From positions 1 through 6,372 of the forward strand of contig JAJZIE010000146.1 in NCBI GenBank assembly GCA_021810725.1: a DNA stretch of 6,372 bases. The letters run 5' to 3'. Position 1 is the stretch's first letter, and each line of letters starts with the position of its first letter. This stretch comes from Bacillota bacterium (GTDB lineage Bacteria > Bacillota > Sulfobacillia > JAJZYS01 > JAJYTV01). A program made the translations under genes and the position numbers. Under the pieces are notes generated by a model. It saw nothing but the letters and a program-made list of their open reading frames with translations, was not told where the DNA came from and did not search any database. Below, piece by piece: positions 1-5,080 of this stretch.

Positions 1-1
1 G

Positions 2-517
2 ACAGGGGCGGGATCAAGCCAAGGCACGCAGAGCGGGTCCTCCTCCGGCGGTTCGTCCGACATGTCGTCGGGCGGCGGCTCTTCGTCCTCGTCAGGCGGT
101 GGCGGTTCGTCGTCCGGCGGTGGAGGATCTTCGGGTGGTAGCGGCGGCGGGTCGAGCGGCATGAGTTCGGGCGGTGGATCGTCCGGCGGTGGCGGCTCGA
201 GCGGCGGCGGCGGCTCAAGTGGCGGCTCCTCGTCCGGAGGGAGCTCAGCCCTGCAGTCCGCGCTCCAGACGCCGACGGGCCAACAAGCCCTTGAAGCCTC
301 CATGGAAAAGATCGTGCAGTCCCCCCGCATGTCCCAGACGATCTCGGCGGCTGTGCGGCAAGCTTTGATGCAGATGCTGTCGGGCGGTTCCTCGTCGTCC
401 TCGGGTGGTGGCGGCTCGTCCTCCGGCGGTGGAGGCTCCTCGGGCGGCGGCGGCGGTGGCGGTTCCAGCGGCGGTGGAAGTTCAGGCGGCGGCAGCGGGG
501 GCGGCGGCGCGGCCTGA
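2..517 (+). CDS. Gly/Ser-rich protein with GerD-like helical segment (5' end outside window)
   Basis: The frame is open from the first base of the window, so the N-terminus is missing; the ATG codons at 62 and 161 are probably internal. The visible 171 residues are nearly all Gly and Ser except for one helical island of about 45 residues (roughly 245-380), starting ALQSALQTPTGQQALEASME and continuing with KIVQSPRMSQTISAAVRQAL. The pattern of short helices broken by 'TPTG' and 'QSP' turns resembles the end of the core domain of GerD, the lipoprotein scaffold that clusters germinant receptors in Bacillus spores; as I recall, GerD proteins can end in a glycine-rich tail. The island is flanked on both sides by near-identical SSSSSGGGGSSSGGGGSSGG linkers. 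No lipobox can be checked because the start is outside. The gene ends in a hairpin at its TGA. Coding on this strand is likely from the ordered helical island; the GerD assignment is inference, and a spore-coat or surface protein is the alternative. Confidence 0.55.
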   Translation, partial: TGAGSSQGTQSGSSSGGSSDMSSGGGSSSSSGGGGSSSGGGGSSGGSGGGSSGMSSGGGSSGGGGSSGGGGSSGGSSSGGSSALQSALQTPTGQQALEASMEKIVQSPRMSQTISAAVRQALMQMLSGGSSSSSGGGGSSSGGGGSSGGGGGGGSSGGGSSGGGSGGGGAA

Positions 518-525
518 GCCGCGCC
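506..525 (+). terminator. Hairpin on the stop codon of the Gly/Ser-rich gene
   Basis: GGCGCGGC (506-513) is followed by the 4-nt loop CTGA and the exact complement GCCGCGCC (518-525). The TGA stop at 515-517 lies in the loop. A second, smaller stem, CCGCC-ACCA-GGCGG, sits immediately downstream (525-538). There is no T-tract, so this is not a textbook intrinsic terminator. It could still protect the 3' end or cause pausing between this gene and the diguanylate cyclase. Confidence 0.4.
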
Positions 526-603
526 CGCCACCAGGCGGCGAGGCTGACATCGTCGCATGGTGGACAAAGGAGACTGCTGCCTGCGCGTCGAAAGGGCCGC
601 CCT

Positions 604-608
604 GGAGG
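604..608 (+). promoter_or_regulatory. Shine-Dalgarno that sets the diguanylate cyclase start
   Basis: GGAGG lies 8 nt before the GTG at 617. The in-frame ATG at 557 has no such site, so the GTG is preferred as the start. Confidence 0.6.
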
Positions 609-616
609 CGACGCGC

Positions 617-2146
617 GTGAACAGGGCACCGGCGGACACGCAGTATGGCAGGGCTGTAGCCGGCCTGTTCGTCGTCAGTGTTCTGTTGAGCCTTGCCGTC
701 ACGCTATGGCCGGGCGCGGTGCCGAGTCCGAACTGGACCTGGCTCGGCGTGTCCTACGTCATCGCGCTGGTGGTCGCCGTGTTCGCGTATGTGAGACCCA
801 GGATGACGAAGCGGACGGACCCGTCCTACCTCGCCATCGTGCTTGTCACGATCAGTGTCATGGCCACGGGCGGGCAGACCTCGCCGCTTTGGCCGCTCTA
901 CTTCCTGGTGGTCGCCGGCGCCGCGATGTTCTCGCCGTTCAGGCGGGTCCTCATGGTCGGCCTGGTGGCGGCCGTGTTGAGTCTGACGCCAGCGCTGTTC
1001 GGCCCGCTTTCGACCCACTTCATCGCCCGGGATCTCGTGATGATCGTCCTCCTGGGCGTGATCGGCTACCTGTCGGCGTTCCTCTCCGCGGAGGCGCGCG
1101 ACCAGCGCAAGGTGCGCGAACTTCTCGAGGAGATCTTCAGGGCCAGCAGCTTCGAGCAGGGCGACGAGCTCGGCTCGATGCTTGGCGGCGTCGTCGCCGT
1201 CCTCCGACGGTTGACGCGGGCGGACTACGTGATCTGCTACCTGCTGTCCGAAGATGGGCAGCAGCTCATTCCCGAAGCTTCGGACATCTCCCCGGGCGTG
1301 CCGGACGACGAGGCGAACGTACTGCGTTCCTGGCCCGTGCCGGTGGGGCAGGGCGTCACCGGCTATGTCGCCCGGACGGGAGAGCAGGTGATGACCGGAG
1401 ATCTGGAGCACGACCCGCGCTCGGTGATCATCCCTGGTACGCCCGATCTCTCCACGTCGGCCATCTTCATCCCGCTGAAGCTGGAAGAGCAGGTCGTGGG
1501 CGTGCTGCGCGTGACCCATCGCGGCACGGGCTTCTTCACCGAGCCCGACCTGCGCATGGCGGAAGTGTTCGGCCGACACGCCGCCTTCGCGATCCAGAAC
1601 GCCAGGCTCTATGCGGAGACGCGGCACCTGTATCGCAAGATGCGCCTGCTCAGCATCACCGACGGGCTGACGGGCCTGCACAACCAGCGCTACCTCAGCG
1701 AGGAGGCTCCGCGCCTTCTCGGGGAGGCGCGCGCGGCGGGCCAGCCCCTCTCGGTGCTCATGATCGACACCGACTGCCTCAAGTCCGTGAACGACCAGTT
1801 CGGCCACGCGTTCGGCGACGAGTTCCTGCGGGAGCTTTCGGCCGTGCTGCGCCGCGAAGTGCGAAGCGGCGACATCGTGGTGCGCTACGCGGGTGACGAG
1901 TTCATCGCGCTGCTGGTGGACGCTCCAAGCGAGGCGGCCAGGCAGGTGGCGGAACGCATCCGGCTCGCGGTGCAGGCCATGCAGATCGGCATCGACATCC
2001 CACTCGCGGTCAGCATCGGCATCGCCACGTTCCCCGACCATGCCGATGATCTCGACAGCCTGCTCAGGGCAGCCGACCAGGCGCTGTACATGAGCAAAGG
2101 CGCAGGGCGCAACCGCAGCACCATCTACACGCTCGCAGCCAAGTGA
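617..2146 (+). CDS. Membrane-bound GAF-GGDEF diguanylate cyclase
   Basis: The predicted product makes c-di-GMP from two GTP at the cytoplasmic face of the membrane. With the GTG start it has 509 residues. About six hydrophobic segments occupy residues 15-157 and form a membrane sensor without a recognised name. A GAF domain follows at about 185-332, including VGQGVTGYVARTGE and the typical IFIPLKLEEQVVGVLRV strand. The GGDEF domain spans about 345-506. It has TDGLTGLHNQRYL, the first metal-binding Asp in MIDTD (D384), the guanine-contacting pattern ND..GH..GD, and YMSKGAGRN near the end. The signature reads AGDEF (425-429), a tolerated first-position change. RSGD five residues before it is an intact inhibitory I-site (RxxD), so product inhibition is expected. 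It is the first gene of a likely operon, with yerC 16 nt downstream. The ATG at 557 would add 20 residues but lacks a ribosome-binding site. The GAF ligand cannot be read from the sequence. Confidence 0.93.
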   Translation: MNRAPADTQYGRAVAGLFVVSVLLSLAVTLWPGAVPSPNWTWLGVSYVIALVVAVFAYVRPRMTKRTDPSYLAIVLVTISVMATGGQTSPLWPLYFLVVAGAAMFSPFRRVLMVGLVAAVLSLTPALFGPLSTHFIARDLVMIVLLGVIGYLSAFLSAEARDQRKVRELLEEIFRASSFEQGDELGSMLGGVVAVLRRLTRADYVICYLLSEDGQQLIPEASDISPGVPDDEANVLRSWPVPVGQGVTGYVARTGEQVMTGDLEHDPRSVIIPGTPDLSTSAIFIPLKLEEQVVGVLRVTHRGTGFFTEPDLRMAEVFGRHAAFAIQNARLYAETRHLYRKMRLLSITDGLTGLHNQRYLSEEAPRLLGEARAAGQPLSVLMIDTDCLKSVNDQFGHAFGDEFLRELSAVLRREVRSGDIVVRYAGDEFIALLVDAPSEAARQVAERIRLAVQAMQIGIDIPLAVSIGIATFPDHADDLDSLLRAADQALYMSKGAGRNRSTIYTLAAK

Positions 2147-2162
2147 AAGAGGGGTGGTTCCC

Positions 2163-2507
2163 ATGGGTGATGGCGAGTTCCGTGCCTACAACCTCGACCT
2201 CCTGACCCGGGTTATCGCGGCCTGCCGGGATCCGCGGGAGCTCGAGAACCTGCTGCGCGAGGTGTGGACGCCGGGCGAGCTCCGCGACGCGGCACAGCGC
2301 GTGGAGGTGGCGGCGCAACTGCTCGAAGGCAGCACGTACGAGATGATCGCGCAGTTGACGGGAGCGTCCACGGCCACCATCAGCCGCGTCCGCCGCAGCA
2401 TCGAGCGCGGCGAGGGCACCCTCGAGACCGCTCTCGTGAGGAGCGGTCGCGGCGAGGGCGGACGCTTGCGCAGGCGCTCCTGGGCGGCAGGAGGCATGCT
2501 GGAATAA
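2163..2507 (+). CDS. yerC: YerC/YecD-type TrpR-related DNA-binding protein
   Basis: This is a small cytoplasmic all-helical protein of the Trp-repressor superfamily, 114 residues from ATG 2163. The start is supported by AGAGGGG ending 8 nt upstream; the in-frame GTG at 2154 lies inside that site. The family core is clear: TPGELRDAAQRVEVAAQLLE (about 36-55), then the helix-turn-helix STYEMIAQLTGASTATISRV (57-76) and RRSIERGEGTLE. In TrpR relatives this helix-turn-helix binds palindromic operators as a dimer. The YerC effector and regulon are not established as far as I know. The last 20 or so residues (SGRGEGGRLRRRSW...) are a basic tail beyond the family core, and its codons carry the ribosome-binding site of the next gene. 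It sits between the diguanylate cyclase and the nitroreductase in one unit. Two inverted repeats fall in its 3' end, raising the possibility of autoregulation (inference). Confidence 0.92.
   Translation: MGDGEFRAYNLDLLTRVIAACRDPRELENLLREVWTPGELRDAAQRVEVAAQLLEGSTYEMIAQLTGASTATISRVRRSIERGEGTLETALVRSGRGEGGRLRRRSWAAGGMLE
2411..2424. repeat. Short inverted repeat in the 3' part of yerC
   Basis: CGAGGG (2411-2416) and CCCTCG (2419-2424) are exact reverse complements separated by CA. The gap is too short for an RNA hairpin but would suit a dimeric DNA-binding site. It abuts the next inverted repeat. Chance occurrence in GC-rich coding DNA is quite possible. Confidence 0.3.
2426..2448. repeat. 8-bp-arm inverted repeat near the yerC 3' end
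   Basis: GACCGCTC (2426-2433) and GAGCGGTC (2441-2448) are exact reverse complements around a 7-nt spacer. It can form an RNA hairpin or serve as an operator-like site. Its borders, GAGACCG on the left and CGGTC on the right, recur in the longer repeat 104 bp downstream. Confidence 0.45.
2489..2494 (+). promoter_or_regulatory. Shine-Dalgarno for the nitroreductase, inside yerC
   Basis: AGGAGG lies 12 nt before the ATG at 2507. It is within the last codons of yerC, and the start codon shares the final A of the yerC TAA (TAATG), so translation is probably coupled. Confidence 0.65.
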
Positions 2508-3076
2508 TGTCGTCTCATCCCGTTGCAGAGACCGTGCGGCAGCGCCGCACGGTCTACAGTTTTCGCCCCGAGCCTCTGCCCCAGGGCCTGATCGAGGAAC
2601 TGCTCGAGAGCGCGTGCCATGTCCCGAACCACAAGCATAGCGAGCCTTGGCGGTTCGTCGTCGTGCGCGGCGACGCGCTCGAGCGTCTCGCGGACCTGCG
2701 GGTGGAACTGCAGCGTCGGCGCGCCGCGAAGGACGGGAAGCCAGTCGGGAATCTCGACCTCTTCAGGGCGGAGGTCGCGCAGGCGGCGGCCGTCGTCTAC
2801 GTCGTGCAGGTGGTGGCCGACGACGAGAAGCGCAGACAGGAGGATTACGCCTCCTGCATGATGGTGGCCTACGCGCTGCAGCTCGTCGCCTGGGAGCAGG
2901 AGGTGGGGGCGCGCTGGAACACGGGCCAGCTGATCCGGGGCGCCTTGGTGCGGGAGTTTCTCGGCCTAGCGGAGGACGAGGAGGTCGCCTGCTGCCTCCT
3001 GCTCGGCTATCCGGCGGAGGTCCCGCCCAACTGGTCCCACAGGCCCCTTGAAGAGGTCACCCGCTATATCGAGTAG
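2507..3076 (+). CDS. Nitroreductase-family flavoprotein (YdjA-like)
   Basis: This is a predicted FMN-dependent NAD(P)H oxidoreductase of the nitroreductase fold, 189 residues, cytoplasmic and expected to be a homodimer. Visible family marks are the N-terminal FMN-phosphate contact region RQRRTVYSFR (11-20), the flavin loop HVPNHKHSEPWRF (38-50), the dimer helix around DYASCMMVAYALQLVAWEQE (113-132), WNTGQLIRGALVREFLGL (137-154) and the closing LLLGYPAEVPP (164-174). The length and the 'PNHKHSEPW' pattern are closest to minimal YdjA-type enzymes (PDHKSMQPW in E. coli YdjA, from memory). The physiological substrate is unknown for this group. The gene begins with a 1-nt overlap with yerC and ends in a 13-nt overlap with the convergent dehydrogenase gene. 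A perfect inverted repeat covers codons 8-17. Family confidence is high; substrate is not assignable. Confidence 0.9.
   Translation: MSSHPVAETVRQRRTVYSFRPEPLPQGLIEELLESACHVPNHKHSEPWRFVVVRGDALERLADLRVELQRRRAAKDGKPVGNLDLFRAEVAQAAAVVYVVQVVADDEKRRQEDYASCMMVAYALQLVAWEQEVGARWNTGQLIRGALVREFLGLAEDEEVACCLLLGYPAEVPPNWSHRPLEEVTRYIE
2529..2555. repeat. Perfect 12-bp-arm inverted repeat at the 5' end of the nitroreductase gene
   Basis: The left arm AGACCGTGCGGC (2529-2540) and the right arm (2544-2555) are exact reverse complements separated by only AGC. In RNA this is a very stable 12-bp, 3-nt-loop hairpin beginning 20 nt after the start codon. TTTT follows at 2560-2563, four bases past the stem, which gives it a terminator-like shape. 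In DNA it is a 27-bp symmetric site. It encodes ETVRQRRTV; the protein needs the Arg-rich motif, but the codon choice that makes the symmetry perfect is not required. Role unknown: attenuator, operator or chance. Confidence 0.65.
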
Positions 3077-3795
3077 CCCCCGTCGACCCGCAGCGTCGCG
3101 CCGCTGATGTAGCCGGCGTCCGGCGAGAGCAGGAACTCGACCGCGGCCGCCACCTCATCGGGCTGGCCAAGCCGGCCTGCCGGGATCTCCCGGCCGAGGG
3201 CTTCGCGCTCCAGGTCGCTGAGGCGCGACAGCATCGGCGTTGCGATCGCCCCCGGGGCGACGACGTTGATCGTGACGCCGCTGCGGCCGACCTCGTTCAG
3301 CGTGGCGCGGGCCAAGGCGCCATAGCCCGCCTTGGCCGCCGCGTAGCCGGCTTCCATCGCGCCGCCGCGCTCCCCGTAGACCGATCCGATCAGCACCACC
3401 CGGCCGTAGCGGCGCCGGATCATGCCCGGCAGGAACCCCCGCAGCATGCGGTAGGCTGCGCCAAGATGGATATCCTGCAAGTTCCGCCACAGCGACAAGG
3501 GAAGATCCTGCACGAGGGCGAACTGACTGATACCTGCCGCGTGCACCAGGTGGTGCGGCGTGCCTACGTCGGCCAGCACCTGCTGGACGAGGGCGTCGAC
3601 GGCCGAGAGGTCCCGGAGGTCGGCCTGCAACGCGACCGCCTGCGCGCCCTGCGCAATTATTTGCGCGGCGAGTGCATCGATTTGCTCGCGATGCATGTGA
3701 TAGTGCAGGACGATCTGGCTGCCGGGGTGCGCCAGGCGTCTGGCGATGGCGCCGCCGATGGCGCCGCTGGCTCCGGTGACAAGGATCGTCGACAT
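3064..3795 (-). CDS. Short-chain dehydrogenase/reductase, FabG/YmfI-like
   Basis: This is a classical SDR of 243 residues, NAD(P)H-dependent and cytoplasmic. It has the cofactor loop TGASGAIG (7-14), Asp59 in ADL, HAAG at 85-88 in place of NNAG, catalytic Ser138, Tyr151 and Lys155 in YAAAKAG, PGAIATPML, and the C-terminal strand ISGATLRVDGGYSI. His110 occupies the position of the fourth catalytic residue (Asn in FabG). The pattern SVYGERGGAMEAGY resembles YmfI (SIWG..GAS.E..Y, from memory), the Bacillus enzyme that reduces the 5-aminopentanone group on elongation factor P. A 3-oxoacyl-ACP reductase or a sugar/alcohol dehydrogenase remains possible. ATG 3795 is supported by GGAGGT (complement of 3807-3812), 11 nt upstream. 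The gene is divergent from dat and overlaps the nitroreductase end by 13 nt. Confidence 0.9.
   Translation of the reverse strand: MSTILVTGASGAIGGAIARRLAHPGSQIVLHYHMHREQIDALAAQIIAQGAQAVALQADLRDLSAVDALVQQVLADVGTPHHLVHAAGISQFALVQDLPLSLWRNLQDIHLGAAYRMLRGFLPGMIRRRYGRVVLIGSVYGERGGAMEAGYAAAKAGYGALARATLNEVGRSGVTINVVAPGAIATPMLSRLSDLEREALGREIPAGRLGQPDEVAAAVEFLLSPDAGYISGATLRVDGGYSI
3651..3666. repeat. Inverted repeat with AT-rich centre
   Basis: GCGCAA (3651-3656) and TTGCGC (3661-3666) are reverse complements around TTAT. The site lies within the dehydrogenase gene about 180 bp upstream of dat and is one of the few AT-rich spots in the area. Its codons read A-Q-I-I-A-Q, so it may just reflect repeated Ala-Gln codons. 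Confidence 0.35.
3673..3695. repeat. 7-bp-arm inverted repeat upstream of dat
   Basis: TGCATCG (3673-3679) and CGATGCA (3689-3695) are exact reverse complements with a 9-nt spacer. It lies just downstream of the 3651-3666 repeat and inside the dehydrogenase coding sequence. No convincing -35/-10 pair for dat could be read next to it. Confidence 0.3.
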
Positions 3796-3798
3796 TTT

Positions 3799-3827
3799 GC
3801 TCAGGCACCTCCGGCCGCAAGCTCAGG
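3799..3827. repeat. Direct repeat GCTCAGG in the divergent intergenic gap
   Basis: GCTCAGG occurs at 3799-3805 and again at 3821-3827, 22 bp apart start to start, about two helical turns. Both copies lie in the 49-bp gap between the dehydrogenase and dat start codons, on either side of the dehydrogenase ribosome-binding site. It may be a pair of half-sites for one regulator of both genes, but seven bases is short. Confidence 0.3.
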
Positions 3828-3844
3828 AAAGAAGGATACGCCCA

Positions 3845-4702
3845 ATGCTGGTTTACCTGAACGGCAAGTATCTCGACTACGCACAGGCCCTGCTGCCTGT
3901 GGACGAGCGCGGACTCCAGTTCGCCGACGGCATCTACGAGGTGGCACTCGTCTGGGGTGGCCAGTTTGTCGATCTCGACCGGCATCTGGAGCGCCTGGAG
4001 CGGTCGGCGCAGGCCGTCGAACTTGATCTTCCCTTCACGCGGTCCGAGATTCGTTCCGTCGCGGACGAGCTCCTGCGCCGGGAGCACCCGACGCAGGCGG
4101 CCCTCTACCTGCAGGTGACGCGTGGCGTCGCCCCGCGCGACCACCAGTTCCCAGCGGTCGTGCAGCCGACCGTGATCGCGTACCTCAAGGGTGCGCACAT
4201 GGACGAGGCAGCCCTCCAGCACGGCGTTCGGGCCATCACCGTGCCGGACCTCCGCTGGCTGCGCTGCGACATCAAGTCGGTTTCGCTGCTGCCGAATGTG
4301 CTGGCGCGCCAGCAGGCCGCCAACCGCGGCGTGCGCGAGGCGATCCAGGTGCGGGCGGGGGTCGGGGTGACGGAAGGGTCGGCCACGAACATCTGGATGG
4401 TGCACCAGGGCAGCATCGTCACGGCGCCCGCCAGCAACTGGATCCTCTCCGGCATCGTCCGCAGCGTCGTGCTGGAACTCGCCAAGGCCGAGAAGCTGCC
4501 CGTGGCCGAGCGCTTCGCTTCTGCGGAGGAGCTCTTGCAGATGGACGAGGTGTTCATGACCAGCACGACGTCCTTTGTCACGCCGATCGTCGAGATCGAC
4601 GGCCGGAAGGTCGGGGACGGCGAGCCCGGGCCCGTCACCATGCGGTTGCAGGAGCTTTATCTCCAGCGTCTCGAGCAGCTCACGCACGCCACGCTCGGCT
4701 GA
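3845..4702 (+). CDS. dat: D-amino acid aminotransferase
   Basis: This PLP fold-type IV enzyme (EC 2.6.1.21) interconverts D-alanine + 2-oxoglutarate with pyruvate + D-glutamate and supplies D-amino acids for peptidoglycan; it is cytoplasmic and expected to be dimeric. From ATG 3845 it has 285 residues, the usual family length, with AAGGA 8 nt upstream. Lys144 in RCDIKSVSLL is the PLP Schiff-base lysine, and Glu177 in VTEGSATNIW contacts the pyridine nitrogen. Tyr31, Arg98 and His100 (GIYEVAL; VAPRDH) fall at the same numbers as the carboxylate-binding trio of the Bacillus YM-1 D-transaminase, which separates it from branched-chain (IlvE) enzymes and aminodeoxychorismate lyase. LSGIVRS near 201 is the phosphate-binding turn. 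Divergent from the dehydrogenase; yunC follows after 68 nt. Confidence 0.94.
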   Translation: MLVYLNGKYLDYAQALLPVDERGLQFADGIYEVALVWGGQFVDLDRHLERLERSAQAVELDLPFTRSEIRSVADELLRREHPTQAALYLQVTRGVAPRDHQFPAVVQPTVIAYLKGAHMDEAALQHGVRAITVPDLRWLRCDIKSVSLLPNVLARQQAANRGVREAIQVRAGVGVTEGSATNIWMVHQGSIVTAPASNWILSGIVRSVVLELAKAEKLPVAERFASAEELLQMDEVFMTSTTSFVTPIVEIDGRKVGDGEPGPVTMRLQELYLQRLEQLTHATLG

Positions 4703-4723
4703 GCATTTCCACGATTCCGACTG

Positions 4724-4770
4724 GCCCGCCGCTTCCCCGCCGCATATGCCATGGGCGGGAGGTGGCGGGC
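4724..4770 (+). promoter_or_regulatory. Nested GC hairpin beside the yunC ribosome-binding site
   Basis: The outer arms are GCCCGCC (4724-4730) and GGCGGGC (4764-4770). The inner arms are CCCGCC (4736-4741) and GGCGGG (4754-4759), with the palindrome GCATATGC (4742-4749) in the loop. The inner 3' arm overlaps the yunC ribosome-binding site GGGAGG (4757-4762), so folding would hide it. Alternatively it acts as a weak transcription barrier after dat; there is no T-tract. Confidence 0.4.
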
Positions 4771-5073
4771 TTGGTGCAGATGCGGCCCGTGGCGATCGCT
4801 CAGGGGACGGCGGTGGGCGTGGAGGTGGAGCTGCCGCGCACCCACCTCGTGGTGGTGACGACGGACAAGGGGTTCCTGATGTGTGGCGCGCTCGATGTCG
4901 CGCTCCTCTCGACCAAGCTGCGCCAGCGGGAGATCGTCGCCGGCAGGGCCGTCGGGGTACGCACCATCGACGAACTGCTCGCGGCGCCGCTCGAGTCCGT
5001 GACGCCGGCCGCGGAGGCTCTCGGCGTGACGGTGGGCATGCGGGGCAGCGACGCGATCGCACGCATGCTGTAG
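4771..5073 (+). CDS. yunC: YunC family protein (DUF1805)
   Basis: This is a small protein of about 100 residues that matches Bacillus YunC across its length. The hallmark stretches are DKGFLMCGALDVALL, IVAGRAVGVRTIDELL and APLESVTPAAEALGV, followed by GMRGSDAIARML. The family is a widely conserved single-domain protein in Bacillota whose biochemical role is unknown to me; no catalytic motif or membrane segment is visible. The conserved Cys in MCGALD is the only cysteine. Start choice: TTG 4771 lies 8 nt after GGGAGG (4757-4762) and gives an N-terminus (MVQMRPVAI) that lines up with YunC. GTG 4774 and ATG 4780 are alternatives; GTG 4762 overlaps the ribosome-binding site. It follows dat by 68 nt and may be cotranscribed with it, and is convergent with the MFS gene. 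Confidence 0.88.
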   Translation: MVQMRPVAIAQGTAVGVEVELPRTHLVVVTTDKGFLMCGALDVALLSTKLRQREIVAGRAVGVRTIDELLAAPLESVTPAAEALGVTVGMRGSDAIARML

Positions 5074-5080
5074 GTCTTTT

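Noticed and set aside
557..616. ATG 557 as the start of the diguanylate cyclase
   Set aside because: It has no ribosome-binding site, and the added 20 residues do not look like part of the membrane domain. GTG 617 has GGAGG at 8-nt spacing.
1710..1731. 7-bp inverted repeat in the GGDEF coding region (CGCGCCT/AGGCGCG)
   Set aside because: Short arms made of GC-rich Arg/Ala/Gly codons, mid-gene, with no T-tract or boundary nearby; expected by chance at this base composition.
704..2164. 486-codon open frame on the minus strand
   Set aside because: It lies opposite the diguanylate cyclase, whose motifs are unmistakable. The translation is rich in Arg, His and Asp with no domain, as expected for an antisense shadow in GC-rich DNA.
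2676..2685. 10-bp palindrome CGCTCGAGCG in the nitroreductase gene
   Set aside because: It contains an XhoI-type core common in GC-rich DNA and shows no relation to a gene boundary or to the other repeats.
3746..3844. Longer N-terminus for dat beginning at 3746
   Set aside because: It would run through the dehydrogenase start. ATG 3845 has a good ribosome-binding site and places Tyr31, Arg98, His100 and Lys144 at family numbering.
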